Shown: positions 1-6,375, numbered from the stretch's first letter. The stretch: 8,899 nt of DNA from Caulobacteraceae bacterium (GCA_947501315.1 CANMXH010000087.1:1-8899), one strand, 5' to 3'. Notes: generated by a model not told the origin, from the sequence alone. Program-made: numbers and translations.

Positions 1-102
1 CGCGGCCGCCGCGCGGCCGCCGAGGCCGGCTCCGGTCTGGACCGTCTGTGGGAGACGCTGGCGCCCCTGCTCCCGGCCGTACCCCCGCGAGGCCGCCGAT
101 GA
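1..102 (+). CDS. waaA: 3' end of probable Kdo transferase (partial)
   Basis: An open frame enters from the left edge and stops with TGA at 100-102. The last 33 residues include an alanine/arginine-rich stretch followed by GLDRLWETLAPLLP, which resembles the C-terminal helix of 3-deoxy-D-manno-octulosonic acid transferase. The stop overlaps the lpxK start as ATGA, so the two are translationally coupled. WaaA adds Kdo to lipid IVA at the inner membrane, and waaA directly before lpxK is a common alphaproteobacterial order. The identification rests on a short tail plus this context; another LPS or lipid gene could end the same way. Confidence 0.6.
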   Translation, partial: RGRRAAAEAGSGLDRLWETLAPLLPAVPPRGRR

Positions 103-1121
103 AGCTCAACACACCCCGCTGGTGGTACACCCGCGACGCCCGCCACGGCGCGGTGGCCCGCACCCTGCTCAAGCCCCTGTCTTGGATCTGGGCCGCCGCC
201 ACCGCGCGCCGCATCGCCCGCGCAGAGCCCGTCGATCCGGGCATTCCGATCATCTCGGTCGGCAATCTGACCGTCGGCGGCTCGGGCAAGACCCCGGTCA
301 CCCGCGAGGCCATCCGCCTGCTGCATGAGGCCGGGATCAATGCCCACGGCCTGTCGCGCGGCTACGGCGGATCCCTGCGGGAGCCGACGCAGGTCGACGC
401 CGCCCTCCACACCGCCGCCGACGTCGGCGACGAGCCCCTGATGCTGGCCCTCGGCGGCCCGACCTGGATCGCCCATGACCGCGTCGCCGGGGCCCGCGCC
501 GCGGCGGGGGCCGGCGCACAGGTTCTGGTCCTCGACGACGCCCACCAGAACCCGACCCTGAAGAAGACGCTCAGCCTCATCGTCGTCGACGGTGAAACGC
601 GCGGCGACGAATGGCCCTTCGGCGACGGCTCGGTGTTCCCTTCGGGCCCGATGCGCGAGCAACTCCAGCGCGGTCTCGCCCGCGCCGACGCGGTCGTCAT
701 CCTGCTGCCCGCCGATGCGGCCGGCGCCGATCCCGAACTGGTTCAGGCCTTCGGCACCCTGCCGGTCCATATCGCCCGGCTCAAGCCCGCCGCGCCCCCG
801 CCCAAGGGGCCGATCGTCGCCTTTGCCGGCATCGCCAAGCCATGGAAGGTCGAGCGCGCCCTCGACGCCGCCGGCGCCGAACTGGTCGATTTCGCGCCCT
901 TCCCGGACCACGCCGCCTTCCGCGAGGGTGATCTTGCCTTCCTCGCCGACCGCGCCGAACGGGCCCACGCCCGTCTGGTCACCACCGAAAAGGACTGGTT
1001 CCGCCTGCCGCCGGAATGGCGGGCACGGGTTCTGTCATGGCCGGTCAAGGCGACGTTCGAGGACGAGGCGGCGTTTCAGCGGCTGTTGCTGGGCGCAGTC
1101 CGGGTTTACTCCGCCCGGTAG
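99..1121 (+). CDS. lpxK: Tetraacyldisaccharide 4'-kinase LpxK
   Basis: The 340-residue protein phosphorylates the 4' position of the tetraacyldisaccharide 1-phosphate lipid A precursor at the inner membrane, using ATP. Visible landmarks are a basic/hydrophobic N-terminus (WWYTRDARHGAVARTLL), a Walker A loop GGSGKTP at about residues 60-66, GDEP at 110-113, the acidic Walker B-like DDAHQN at 146-151, FPDH at 268-271 and TTEKDW at 295-300, all in the family order. Length is normal for the family. The ATG at 99 is chosen over an in-frame GTG at 48 because the ATG overlaps the upstream stop as ATGA and gives the usual MKLNTPRWW-type start. One oddity is that the usual DDGxQN motif reads DDAHQN here. 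The 3' end overlaps the convergent amidohydrolase gene by 16 bp. Confidence 0.95.
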   Translation: MKLNTPRWWYTRDARHGAVARTLLKPLSWIWAAATARRIARAEPVDPGIPIISVGNLTVGGSGKTPVTREAIRLLHEAGINAHGLSRGYGGSLREPTQVDAALHTAADVGDEPLMLALGGPTWIAHDRVAGARAAAGAGAQVLVLDDAHQNPTLKKTLSLIVVDGETRGDEWPFGDGSVFPSGPMREQLQRGLARADAVVILLPADAAGADPELVQAFGTLPVHIARLKPAAPPPKGPIVAFAGIAKPWKVERALDAAGAELVDFAPFPDHAAFREGDLAFLADRAERAHARLVTTEKDWFRLPPEWRARVLSWPVKATFEDEAAFQRLLLGAVRVYSAR

Positions 1122-2422
1122 ACCACCCCGCCCCGCATCACGAACCGCACCCGCTCCAGCTCGGTGACATCCGTCAGCGGATCACCACCGACGGCGATCA
1201 GGTCCGCAGGCATGCCCGCCGTGATCCGGCCCGCATCCTGCGAAATCCGCAGATGCGCCGCCGCATTCACCGTCGCCGCCTGAATCGTCTCCAGCGGCGT
1301 CATCCCGGCCCGCACCAGCAGGGCGAACTCCTGGGCGTTGCTGCCGTGGGGCGAGACGCCCGAGTCGGTGCCGAAGGCGATCCGGACCCCGCCCGCATGG
1401 GCCCGGCGCACCATGTCCAGCATCTGCGGCCCGGCCTGCAGGGCCTTGGCCGTCTGGGCCGGGGTGAAGAAATTATCCGGCCCCTGGGCGATCCGGGTGA
1501 CGAAATCCCCGGCAAGCAGGGTCGGCACCAGATAGGTCCCCTCGCGCCGGAACAGGCGGATGGATTCGTCATTCAGATAGGTGCCGTGCTCGATCGAGTC
1601 GCCGCCCGCGCGCAGGAAGGCATTGATCCCGTCGACCCCGTGGGCGTGCGCCGTCACCTGGCGGCCCATCCGGTGCGCTGCCCCGACGATTGCCGCCAGT
1701 TCCTCGTCCGAGAACTGCTGGCCCAGCCCTGCCGCCGTGTTCGACAGCACCCCGCCGGTCGCCGTGATCTTGATGATGTCGGCCCCCGAACGGACCTGCA
1801 GGCGCACCGCCCGCATACAGTCCTCGACGCCCGAGCAGATGCTCTCGCCGGAGAACAGATGCATGATGTCTTCGCGATAGCCGTTGACGTCGCCGTGACC
1901 ACCGTGGACCGACACCGCCTCGCCCGACGCGATGATCCGCGGTCCGGCCACGTCGCCGCGCCGTACCGCATCGCGCAGGCCGAAGATGGTCTCGTTCGTG
2001 GCACCGAGATCGGCCACCGTCGTGAAGCCGGCCATGAGGGTGCGGCGCGCGAACCGCGCACCGGCAAAGGCCTGGTCGACATCCGACTCGGTCACATTCT
2101 CCAGCCGGCTGTTCGGGTTCTGCTCGCCGGTCAGGTGCACATGGCTGTCGATCAGGCCCGGCAGGACGAACGACGACCGCAAATCGACGATCCGGCCCTC
2201 GCCGACAAAGCCGTCGCGCACCGCGACGATCCGGTTCCCCTCGATCACGAGAGTTTTATCGCGCTGCACAATCCCGGTCGCCGGATCGGCCAGAAGCCGC
2301 CCGACCTGGACGAACGTCGTTCCCTCCACCGGAGAAACCGGTGCGGGTGCGGGGGTTTGTGCAGCGACCCCCGTGGCGGTCAACAGGGACACGGCGGCCA
2401 GCAATGATGTGATCGTCTTCAC
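1106..2422 (-). CDS. Secreted metal-dependent amidohydrolase
   Basis: A 438-residue amidohydrolase-superfamily protein of the imidazolonepropionase-like/Xaa-Pro dipeptidase-like group. The N-terminus is a signal peptide (hydrophobic LLAAVSLLTATGVAA, cleavage likely after the AQ region near 22), so it should act in the periplasm or outside the cell. Metal ligands are visible: HVH at 94-96, a candidate carboxylated lysine K218 in DIIKITATGG, HAH at 259-261, H279 in SIEHG and D353 in GTDSG. The end carries the usual ADLIAVGGDPL strand before the C-terminal beta-sandwich. The start is a GTG at 2420-2422 because GGGGAGG lies 5 bases upstream; the ATG at 2450-2452 would only add ten residues ahead of the signal peptide. 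The substrate cannot be read from sequence; relatives cleave peptides such as Xaa-Pro dipeptides or cyclic amides. Confidence 0.9.
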   Translation of the reverse strand: MKTITSLLAAVSLLTATGVAAQTPAPAPVSPVEGTTFVQVGRLLADPATGIVQRDKTLVIEGNRIVAVRDGFVGEGRIVDLRSSFVLPGLIDSHVHLTGEQNPNSRLENVTESDVDQAFAGARFARRTLMAGFTTVADLGATNETIFGLRDAVRRGDVAGPRIIASGEAVSVHGGHGDVNGYREDIMHLFSGESICSGVEDCMRAVRLQVRSGADIIKITATGGVLSNTAAGLGQQFSDEELAAIVGAAHRMGRQVTAHAHGVDGINAFLRAGGDSIEHGTYLNDESIRLFRREGTYLVPTLLAGDFVTRIAQGPDNFFTPAQTAKALQAGPQMLDMVRRAHAGGVRIAFGTDSGVSPHGSNAQEFALLVRAGMTPLETIQAATVNAAAHLRISQDAGRITAGMPADLIAVGGDPLTDVTELERVRFVMRGGVVYRAE

Positions 2423-2427
2423 GAAAT

Positions 2428-2434
2428 CCTCCCC
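2428..2434 (-). promoter_or_regulatory. Ribosome binding site of the amidohydrolase
   Basis: On the minus strand GGGGAGG precedes the GTG at 2420-2422 by five bases. This strong Shine-Dalgarno match decides the GTG start over the upstream ATG. Confidence 0.75.
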
Positions 2435-2447
2435 AAACAGACACTGC

Positions 2448-2475
2448 ACCATAGACCTCCGCGCGTCCGGGCCAA
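2448..2475 (-). promoter_or_regulatory. Candidate promoter of the amidohydrolase
   Basis: On the minus strand TTGGCC (2470-2475) and TATGGT (2448-2453) are separated by 16 bases and match the -35 and -10 consensus at four of six positions each. Transcription would start near 2441, leaving a leader of about 20 bases before the GTG. The -35 box lies in a perfect palindrome (2467-2482). This is a pattern match only. Confidence 0.3.
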
Positions 2476-2482
2476 GGCCCGG
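2467..2482. repeat. Perfect GC-rich inverted repeat in a divergent intergenic region
   Basis: CCGGGCC and GGCCCGG form seven-base perfect arms around AA. It sits in the 126-bp gap between the divergent amidohydrolase and L,D-transpeptidase genes, where no gene ends, so it is unlikely to be a terminator. It could be an operator for a dimeric regulator, since it overlaps the candidate amidohydrolase -35, or a dispersed palindromic repeat. Confidence 0.5.
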
Positions 2483-2548
2483 CTTGAATCACCGGTCACA
2501 AACTGAAACAACCCGTGCCCTGTTCTGAAAACGGCTGAGAGGTGTCGT

Positions 2549-3247
2549 ATGCGCCTGGCGAGACGAGGCTTCATTCTGGGCGGCGTGGCCATGCTTTCGG
2601 GCTGCGCCTCCGCGGCCGCGCAGACGGCGAGCCTTCAGCCGCTCGTGACTGTCACGCCCGCTCCCCAGCTTCCGGTCCGCCCGGCCGAGGTCATCACCTC
2701 CCAGCTCAACACCACTCGCCCGCTCGACCCGCGCGGTCAGGTCCGCCGGGAGCTGATGGACCGGGCCATGGCGGCGCTCGACATCCACGACCACCGCATC
2801 ACCCGCCGCGACCGCATGTATCTGGTCGACTTCAAGAAATTCTCGGGCGACGAACGGCTGTACGAGGTCGACCTCGAAGGCGGCACCGTCACCCTGATGC
2901 GCACCAGCCACGGCCGCGGCTCCGACCCGGCGCACACCGGCTTCGCCACCAGCTTCAGCAACACCCCCGACAGCCACATGTCCTCGGTCGGCTCCTATGT
3001 CACCGCCGGGGCCAGCCACGGGGCCGAACAGGGCCCCAATGTCCTGCTCGACGGGCTGGAGTACACCAACAACCTGGCCCGCGAGCGCGCCATCATCATC
3101 CACGGCGCCGACTACGCCGACCCGGCCTTCCTCGCCCGCGAAGGCAAGCTGGGCCGCAGCTACGGCTGTTTCTCGGTCGCCCACGCCGACCTGCCCGCCC
3201 TGCGCGCGCGCATGGGCCAGGGCCGGCTGCTGTTCGCCTGGGCCTGA
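2549..3247 (+). CDS. Murein L,D-transpeptidase catalytic domain protein (YkuD_2-type), likely lipoprotein
   Basis: A 232-residue exported protein of the murein L,D-transpeptidase catalytic-domain family (PF13645-like). Family members carry the cysteine catalytic centre of L,D-transpeptidases, which make 3-3 peptidoglycan cross-links or attach proteins to peptidoglycan in the periplasm. The N-terminus MRLARRGFILGGVAMLSGC has a twin arginine and a lipobox LSGC with C19 as likely lipidation site. The conserved core is at the C-terminal half: HGADYA (H185) and GRSYGCFSV with nucleophile C207, preceded by the family's SHGRGSDPAHTGFATSFSN segment. GAGAGG at 2537-2542, six bases before the ATG, supports the start. 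It is divergent from the amidohydrolase and ends seven bases from the convergent hemolysin III gene. The activity of this family is less well established than that of classical YkuD enzymes. Confidence 0.9.
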   Translation: MRLARRGFILGGVAMLSGCASAAAQTASLQPLVTVTPAPQLPVRPAEVITSQLNTTRPLDPRGQVRRELMDRAMAALDIHDHRITRRDRMYLVDFKKFSGDERLYEVDLEGGTVTLMRTSHGRGSDPAHTGFATSFSNTPDSHMSSVGSYVTAGASHGAEQGPNVLLDGLEYTNNLARERAIIIHGADYADPAFLAREGKLGRSYGCFSVAHADLPALRARMGQGRLLFAWA

Positions 3248-3254
3248 CCTCCGC

Positions 3255-3914
3255 CTATTTCAGCACGGCCAGCAGCACCGCCACCCAGTGCACCGCCGCC
3301 GCCACCACGACATGGCCGTGCCAGATGGCACGCCGGTAGCGCATGGCCTTGTTGGCGTAGAAGATCACCCCGACCGAATACAACAGCCCCCCGACCGCCA
3401 TCAGGATCAGCGGTGCCAGGCCCAGGCTCTGCATGATCGGCTGGACGGCAATCACCATCAGCCAGCCCAGCGCCAGATAGACGACGATCCAGAATCCCTT
3501 GCCCAGCCCCGGCAGCAACAGTTTGGCCAGGACGCCGAACAGGGCGATGCTCCAGACCGCCGCCGTCATGCCCCAGGCCCAGGCCCCGGTCAGATGCTGG
3601 GTCGTGAACGGCGTGTAGCAACCCGCGATCATCAGGAAGATGCCCGCATGGTCGAACCGTCGCAGCAGCGGCTGGAACCGCGGCGCGGCAAAATTATAGG
3701 CCGTCGACAACCCCAGCATGGTCAGCAATCCGACCGCATAGATCGCCGCCGCCGTCAGCCGGCCGACATGGCCGAAGCCGATCGCCAGCCCCAGCAGCAT
3801 CCCGCCCCCGACCAGCGCCAGCGCCAGCCCGGTCAGATGCACAATCAGATCGGCCAGCCGCTCCTTCCCGTCGCGGTAATGGCTCGGCGGTTCGGGCGGG
3901 AGGGTGTCGGTCAC
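3255..3914 (-). CDS. Hemolysin III family / PAQR-type membrane protein (TrhA-like)
   Basis: A 219-residue integral membrane protein with about seven hydrophobic segments. It belongs to the hemolysin III/YqfA family, a branch of the PAQR superfamily; the bacterial role is linked to membrane lipid homeostasis rather than proven haemolysis. Diagnostic features are ERLADLIVHL at the N-terminus, the RRFDHAGIFLMIAGCYTPF segment (H89) and the C-terminal IWHGHVVVAAAVHW (H199 and H209), histidines that bind zinc in PAQR proteins. The GTG at 3912-3914 is preferred because it leaves a short tail before the conserved start. An upstream in-frame ATG at 3963-3965 would add 17 residues that look like no family member, but it cannot be excluded. 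The gene is convergent with the L,D-transpeptidase and downstream of the toxin gene. Confidence 0.88.
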   Translation of the reverse strand: MTDTLPPEPPSHYRDGKERLADLIVHLTGLALALVGGGMLLGLAIGFGHVGRLTAAAIYAVGLLTMLGLSTAYNFAAPRFQPLLRRFDHAGIFLMIAGCYTPFTTQHLTGAWAWGMTAAVWSIALFGVLAKLLLPGLGKGFWIVVYLALGWLMVIAVQPIMQSLGLAPLILMAVGGLLYSVGVIFYANKAMRYRRAIWHGHVVVAAAVHWVAVLLAVLK

Positions 3915-3985
3915 GGGGCATCGGTCTCCAGCGCTCAGGATGAGCGTCGCGGGAAGCGCTGCCATACTTGGCCCTGGAGGTCCGG

Positions 3986-4261
3986 TTAGGCCAGTGGCTT
4001 TCGGGCTGAATGACGGATGGTGACAATCCAGACCTCGGCGTCGAGAACGGCATAGCGGATGACGTAGGGCCGGAGACTTGCAAGTTCGCGCACGCCGAAC
4101 TTTTCGGGGCGGCCTCGATTCGGAAATTCACACAGGCTTTCCGAGAGTCCAATAAGGGCACCGGCCGTTCCACGCGCGGCGGCCGGGCTATAGTCCTCCA
4201 GATAGTCCCAAATGGCGATGAGGTCTTCGCGCGCCTGATCTGACCAGACTACTCGCCGCAT
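3986..4261 (-). CDS. Type II toxin, RelE/ParE family
   Basis: A 91-residue basic protein with the RelE/ParE fold signature: an N-terminal helix pair (WSDQAREDLIAIWDYLEDYSP), the central FPNRGRPEKFGVREL turn and a C-terminal strand pair ending YVIRYAVLDAEVWIVTIRHSARKP. The GVREL...YVIRY...IRHSARKP pattern favours ParE, whose members poison DNA gyrase, over RelE ribonucleases; the assignment within the superfamily is inferred. Its ATG lies inside the last codons of the antitoxin gene (13-base overlap), so it is translationally coupled to the antitoxin. GC is clearly lower than in purD (34 of 60 bases over 4081-4140), consistent with horizontal acquisition. All family landmarks are present and the frame is intact, so it is probably functional. 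Confidence 0.9.
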   Translation of the reverse strand: MRRVVWSDQAREDLIAIWDYLEDYSPAAARGTAGALIGLSESLCEFPNRGRPEKFGVRELASLRPYVIRYAVLDAEVWIVTIRHSARKPLA

Positions 4262-4446
4262 TTCGGTGGGGGCAGCGGGTTGTCAGTCCCCCACGACAAC
4301 AGCCAGCGCTTCACGGCGTCGTGGCTGACAAATCGACCTGCTTCGATATCCGCCAACCCTTTCAGGGTCGCGGCGTCCAGCGCGGCTTCGTCCTCGGAAT
4401 CGAAGACGGCAGGCTCCTCGCCGAACTCATTGCCGGGATCGCTCAT
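4249..4446 (-). CDS. Antitoxin of the ParE-type toxin-antitoxin pair
   Basis: A 65-residue acidic protein directly upstream of and overlapping the toxin gene. The first third is rich in Asp/Glu (GEEPAVFDSEDEAALD); the rest reads ATLKGLADIEAGRFVSHDAVKRWLLSWGT, a segment seen in antitoxins paired with RelE/ParE toxins and often annotated as CopG/ParD-like. No clear N-terminal ribbon-helix-helix strand is visible, so DNA binding and autoregulation are uncertain. It should bind and neutralise the toxin in the cytoplasm. GAAGG touches the ATG at 4446 with no spacer, so ribosome binding looks weak, but no better in-frame start exists. Confidence 0.82.
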   Translation of the reverse strand: MSDPGNEFGEEPAVFDSEDEAALDAATLKGLADIEAGRFVSHDAVKRWLLSWGTDNPLPPPKCGE

Positions 4447-4473
4447 CCTTCGACTCTATCATCACCGGAAGAG

Positions 4474-4516
4474 CTTCTCACGCGCCTTCAACCCTATCGG
4501 GCAATTGCGCGAGAAG
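4474..4516. other. Imperfect hairpin between purD and the antitoxin gene
   Basis: CTTCTC-AC-GCGC at 4474-4485 can pair with GCGCGAGAAG at 4507-4516, giving ten base pairs with a two-base bulge and a loop of about 21 bases. It lies just past the purD stop, so it might reduce read-through from purD into the toxin-antitoxin genes. There is no T tract, so it is not a standard intrinsic terminator. Confidence 0.25.
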
Positions 4517-4536
4517 ACCAACCAGGAGCGCCGCCC

Positions 4537-5811
4537 CTAACCCCGCTCCAGCGCGCGCCAGCCGATGTCCGAGCGGTGGAAGCCGCCGGGCCAGTCGATC
4601 TGCTTCACGGCCGCATAGGCCCGTTCGCGGGCCTCGGCGATGTCCTTGCCCCGGGCGCAGACGTTCAGCACCCGGCCGCCCGCCGCCGCCAGCTGGCCGT
4701 CGTCCCGCCGCCGGGTTCCGGCGTGAAACACCTGCACATGCGGCCCGAAATCCTGTTCGGCACCGCGGATGATCGAGCCCTCCAGCGGACTGTCCGGATA
4801 GCCCGAGGCTGCCAGCACTACACAGATCACCGTATCCGGGCTGAAGGCCGGCATCGGCGCCCGGGTCAGATCGCCCTGCGCGCAGGCCAGCAGCAGGGGT
4901 ACCACGTCCCCGTCCAGCCGCATCATCAGCACCTGGCATTCCGGATCGCCGAAGCGGGCGTTGAACTCGACCACCTTCGGCCCGTCCTCCGTGGCCATCA
5001 GCCCGGCATACAGCACCCCGCGATAGGGCATGCCCTCCGCCGCCATGGCCGCCACCACCGGCTGCACGACCAGCCGGTCGGCCGCTTCCACCAGTTCCGC
5101 CGTGAACACCGGGGCCGGCGAATAGCTGCCCATCCCGCCCGTATTCGGTCCCAGATCGCCGTCATAGGCGCGCTTGTGGTCCTGGGCCCCGCCCAGCAGC
5201 ACGGCGCGCTGGCCGTCGCAGACGGCGAACAGCGAGCCCTCCTCGCCGTCCATGAACTCCTCGATCACCACCCGCGCCCCGGCCGTGCCGAACCGGCCGC
5301 CCAGCATCCGCTCGATCTCGCCCTCGGCCTCGCGGCTGGTCGGGCTGATGGCCACACCCTTGCCGGCGGCCAGCCCGTCGGCCTTGATCACATAGGGGGG
5401 CTTGAACACGCCCAGCGCCTGCCGCGCCTCATGCAGCCGCTCATAGACGCCGAAGCCCGCCGTGGGGATGTCGTGCCGCTGCATGAAGGCCTTGGAAAAG
5501 GCCTTGGAGGTCTCCAGCTGCGCCGCCTTCGCCGTCGGTCCGAAACAGGGGATGCCCGCCACCGCCAGCCGGTCGGCCAGCCCGGCCTCCAGCGCCGTCT
5601 CGGGACCCACGACGACCAGATCGGCCCGGATCTCGCGTGCCAGGGCCGCCAGCCCGTCGGCGTCCGTGACCTTCATCGGCCGCAGCTCGCCCAGCGCCTC
5701 CATGCCCGGATTGCCCGGCGCAATGACCAGCCGCCGCACCAGCGGCGACTGTGCGATCTTCCACGCCAGGGCGTGCTCACGCCCACCTGATCCGACCAGC
5801 AGGATATTCAT
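4537..5811 (-). CDS. purD: Phosphoribosylamine--glycine ligase PurD
   Basis: The 424-residue cytoplasmic enzyme joins glycine to 5-phosphoribosylamine with ATP, step two of de novo purine synthesis. It is full length and intact. Landmarks in order: the N-terminal GSGGREHAL (7-15), the ATP-grasp segments IKADGLAAGKG (142-152) and EEFMDGEEGSLF (184-195), the PurD signature region from GGAQDHKRAYDGD through GPNTGGMG (207-228), and the metal/ATP site EFNARFGDPE (282-291). The ATG at 5809-5811 gives the canonical MNILLVGSGGREH start; no strong ribosome binding site precedes it. The GC content (45 of 60 bases over 5041-5100) is the host background. Upstream lies the xseA remnant rather than xseA itself, so the region that usually separates purD and xseA has been rebuilt. 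Confidence 0.97.
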   Translation of the reverse strand: MNILLVGSGGREHALAWKIAQSPLVRRLVIAPGNPGMEALGELRPMKVTDADGLAALAREIRADLVVVGPETALEAGLADRLAVAGIPCFGPTAKAAQLETSKAFSKAFMQRHDIPTAGFGVYERLHEARQALGVFKPPYVIKADGLAAGKGVAISPTSREAEGEIERMLGGRFGTAGARVVIEEFMDGEEGSLFAVCDGQRAVLLGGAQDHKRAYDGDLGPNTGGMGSYSPAPVFTAELVEAADRLVVQPVVAAMAAEGMPYRGVLYAGLMATEDGPKVVEFNARFGDPECQVLMMRLDGDVVPLLLACAQGDLTRAPMPAFSPDTVICVVLAASGYPDSPLEGSIIRGAEQDFGPHVQVFHAGTRRRDDGQLAAAGGRVLNVCARGKDIAEARERAYAAVKQIDWPGGFHRSDIGWRALERG

Positions 5812-5914
5812 GCTCGCGCAATGACCGTACCGGCGCAGGCGGTCAAGTCGCGGATACGCGCGCGAGGCTCAAGCGCCTGCGGATGGGGCGACGTCACCTT
5901 GTCATCCCGGACGA

Positions 5915-6028
5915 ACGCTCAAGGACCGGTTCGGCCATCTGCGGCTGCGGGGTGAGACTTCCCGGGTCACCCACCTCGCCTTCGGTCACGTCTGTCTGAC
6001 GCTCGACGGCGACAAGGCGGCCGTTGAG
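5915..6028 (+). pseudogene. xseA: xseA remnant B (codons ~39-76)
   Basis: Thirty-eight in-frame codons without a stop translate as TLKDRFGHLRLRGE... followed by GHVCLTLDGDKAAVEG, aligned with TLEDRFGHVRLRGE... and GHVYLTLKDDKAAI of the intact xseA at 8790-8899. About 26 of 37 comparable residues are identical, and the DNA is clearly homologous yet diverged. The matching part is the N-terminal OB-fold of exonuclease VII large subunit. The start of the gene is not recognisable upstream (5821-5914), and downstream the similarity stops at 6028-6031, where arsR-derived sequence begins. It is in the original orientation, divergent from purD, so it is probably the scar of the ancestral xseA. Confidence 0.85.
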
Positions 6029-6330
6029 GGCGCGCACAGGTCCGGCCGGCCGCCGCAACAGTCCGAAATCAGATAGTTCAGCAGGCTTCGAACCCCGTCC
6101 TGTGAAACCGCATAACAGACAACGCGACTCTGGCGCCGCGCCCGGATCACACCGGCCCGGGCCAGGATGCCCAGATGCGTCGACATTGTCGTCGCAGGCG
6201 TGTCGAGGACCCGGGCGATTTCTCCCGACGACAGCCCCTCGTCCCCCCTGCTTACCAGCAACCGAAAGACCTTCAGCCGGGTGCCGTGAGCGATGGCGGA
6301 CAGGCACTCAATGGCCTTTTGATCTTCCAT
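5986..6330 (-). CDS. ArsR/SmtB-family metalloregulatory repressor with a chimeric tail
   Basis: A 114-residue winged-helix repressor. Residues 1-90 show the ArsR pattern: AIAHGTRLKVFRLL (13-25), recognition region LSSGEIARVLDTPATTMSTHL (33-53) and the wing around RRQSRVVCYAVS (65-76). The end carries C91-C92 and C99 (DCCGGRPDLC), resembling the C-terminal As(III)/Sb(III) site of Acidithiobacillus-type ArsR, where Cys95, Cys96 and Cys102 bind metal. Metalloid sensing is therefore likely but inferred. The ATG at 6328-6330 is preferred to one at 6364-6366, whose 12 extra residues would lie across the promoter/operator. The last 14 residues (PSTAALSPSSVRQT) and the stop are encoded antisense to xseA remnant B, so the native C-terminus was lost at a recombination junction. 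It is divergent from the porin gene, with a palindrome between them. Confidence 0.88.
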   Translation of the reverse strand: MEDQKAIECLSAIAHGTRLKVFRLLVSRGDEGLSSGEIARVLDTPATTMSTHLGILARAGVIRARRQSRVVCYAVSQDGVRSLLNYLISDCCGGRPDLCAPSTAALSPSSVRQT

Positions 6331-6359
6331 ATTACCAGTTTTCCAGAAATATGGTGATA
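6330..6359. promoter_or_regulatory. Probable ArsR operator (imperfect palindrome)
   Basis: TATTACCAGTTTTC and GAAATATGGTGATA flank a CA centre at 6344-6345; 11 of 14 position pairs are complementary, including uninterrupted ACCA/TGGT and TTTC/GAAA blocks. The AT-rich palindrome stands out in GC-rich DNA, fills most of the 56-bp gap between divergent arsR and the porin gene, and touches the arsR start codon. Binding there would block both genes, the usual ArsR logic. A weak porin promoter, TTACCA (6332-6337) and GATAAC (6356-6361) with an 18-base spacer, would be covered by it. Confidence 0.6.
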
Positions 6360-6375
6360 ACGTCAACCCGGGCTC

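Noticed and set aside
1..22. Tandem 11-base repeat CGCGGCCGCCG at the left edge
   Set aside because: It lies in the Arg/Ala-rich coding tail of the waaA-like gene; two copies of GC-rich simple sequence are expected by chance here.
1016..2407. Long plus-strand open frame opposite the amidohydrolase
   Set aside because: It is an Arg/His/Pro-rich translation with no family features, a GC-rich shadow of a clearly real minus-strand gene with metal-site motifs.
4321..5790. Long plus-strand open frame opposite purD and the antitoxin gene
   Set aside because: Same shadow effect: low-complexity Arg/His/Gln composition, no ribosome binding site, and purD on the other strand is unambiguous.
5821..5952. 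Small plus-strand frame starting ATGACC just upstream of purD
   Set aside because: It reads across the xseA remnant in a different frame, resembles nothing and has no ribosome binding site. It may hold the decayed start of the old xseA, but residues do not align.
6081..6104. tRNA T-arm-like string (GGCTTCGAACCCC)
   Set aside because: It is inside the arsR coding region in frame, and no acceptor stem, D-arm or anticodon arm can be built around it.
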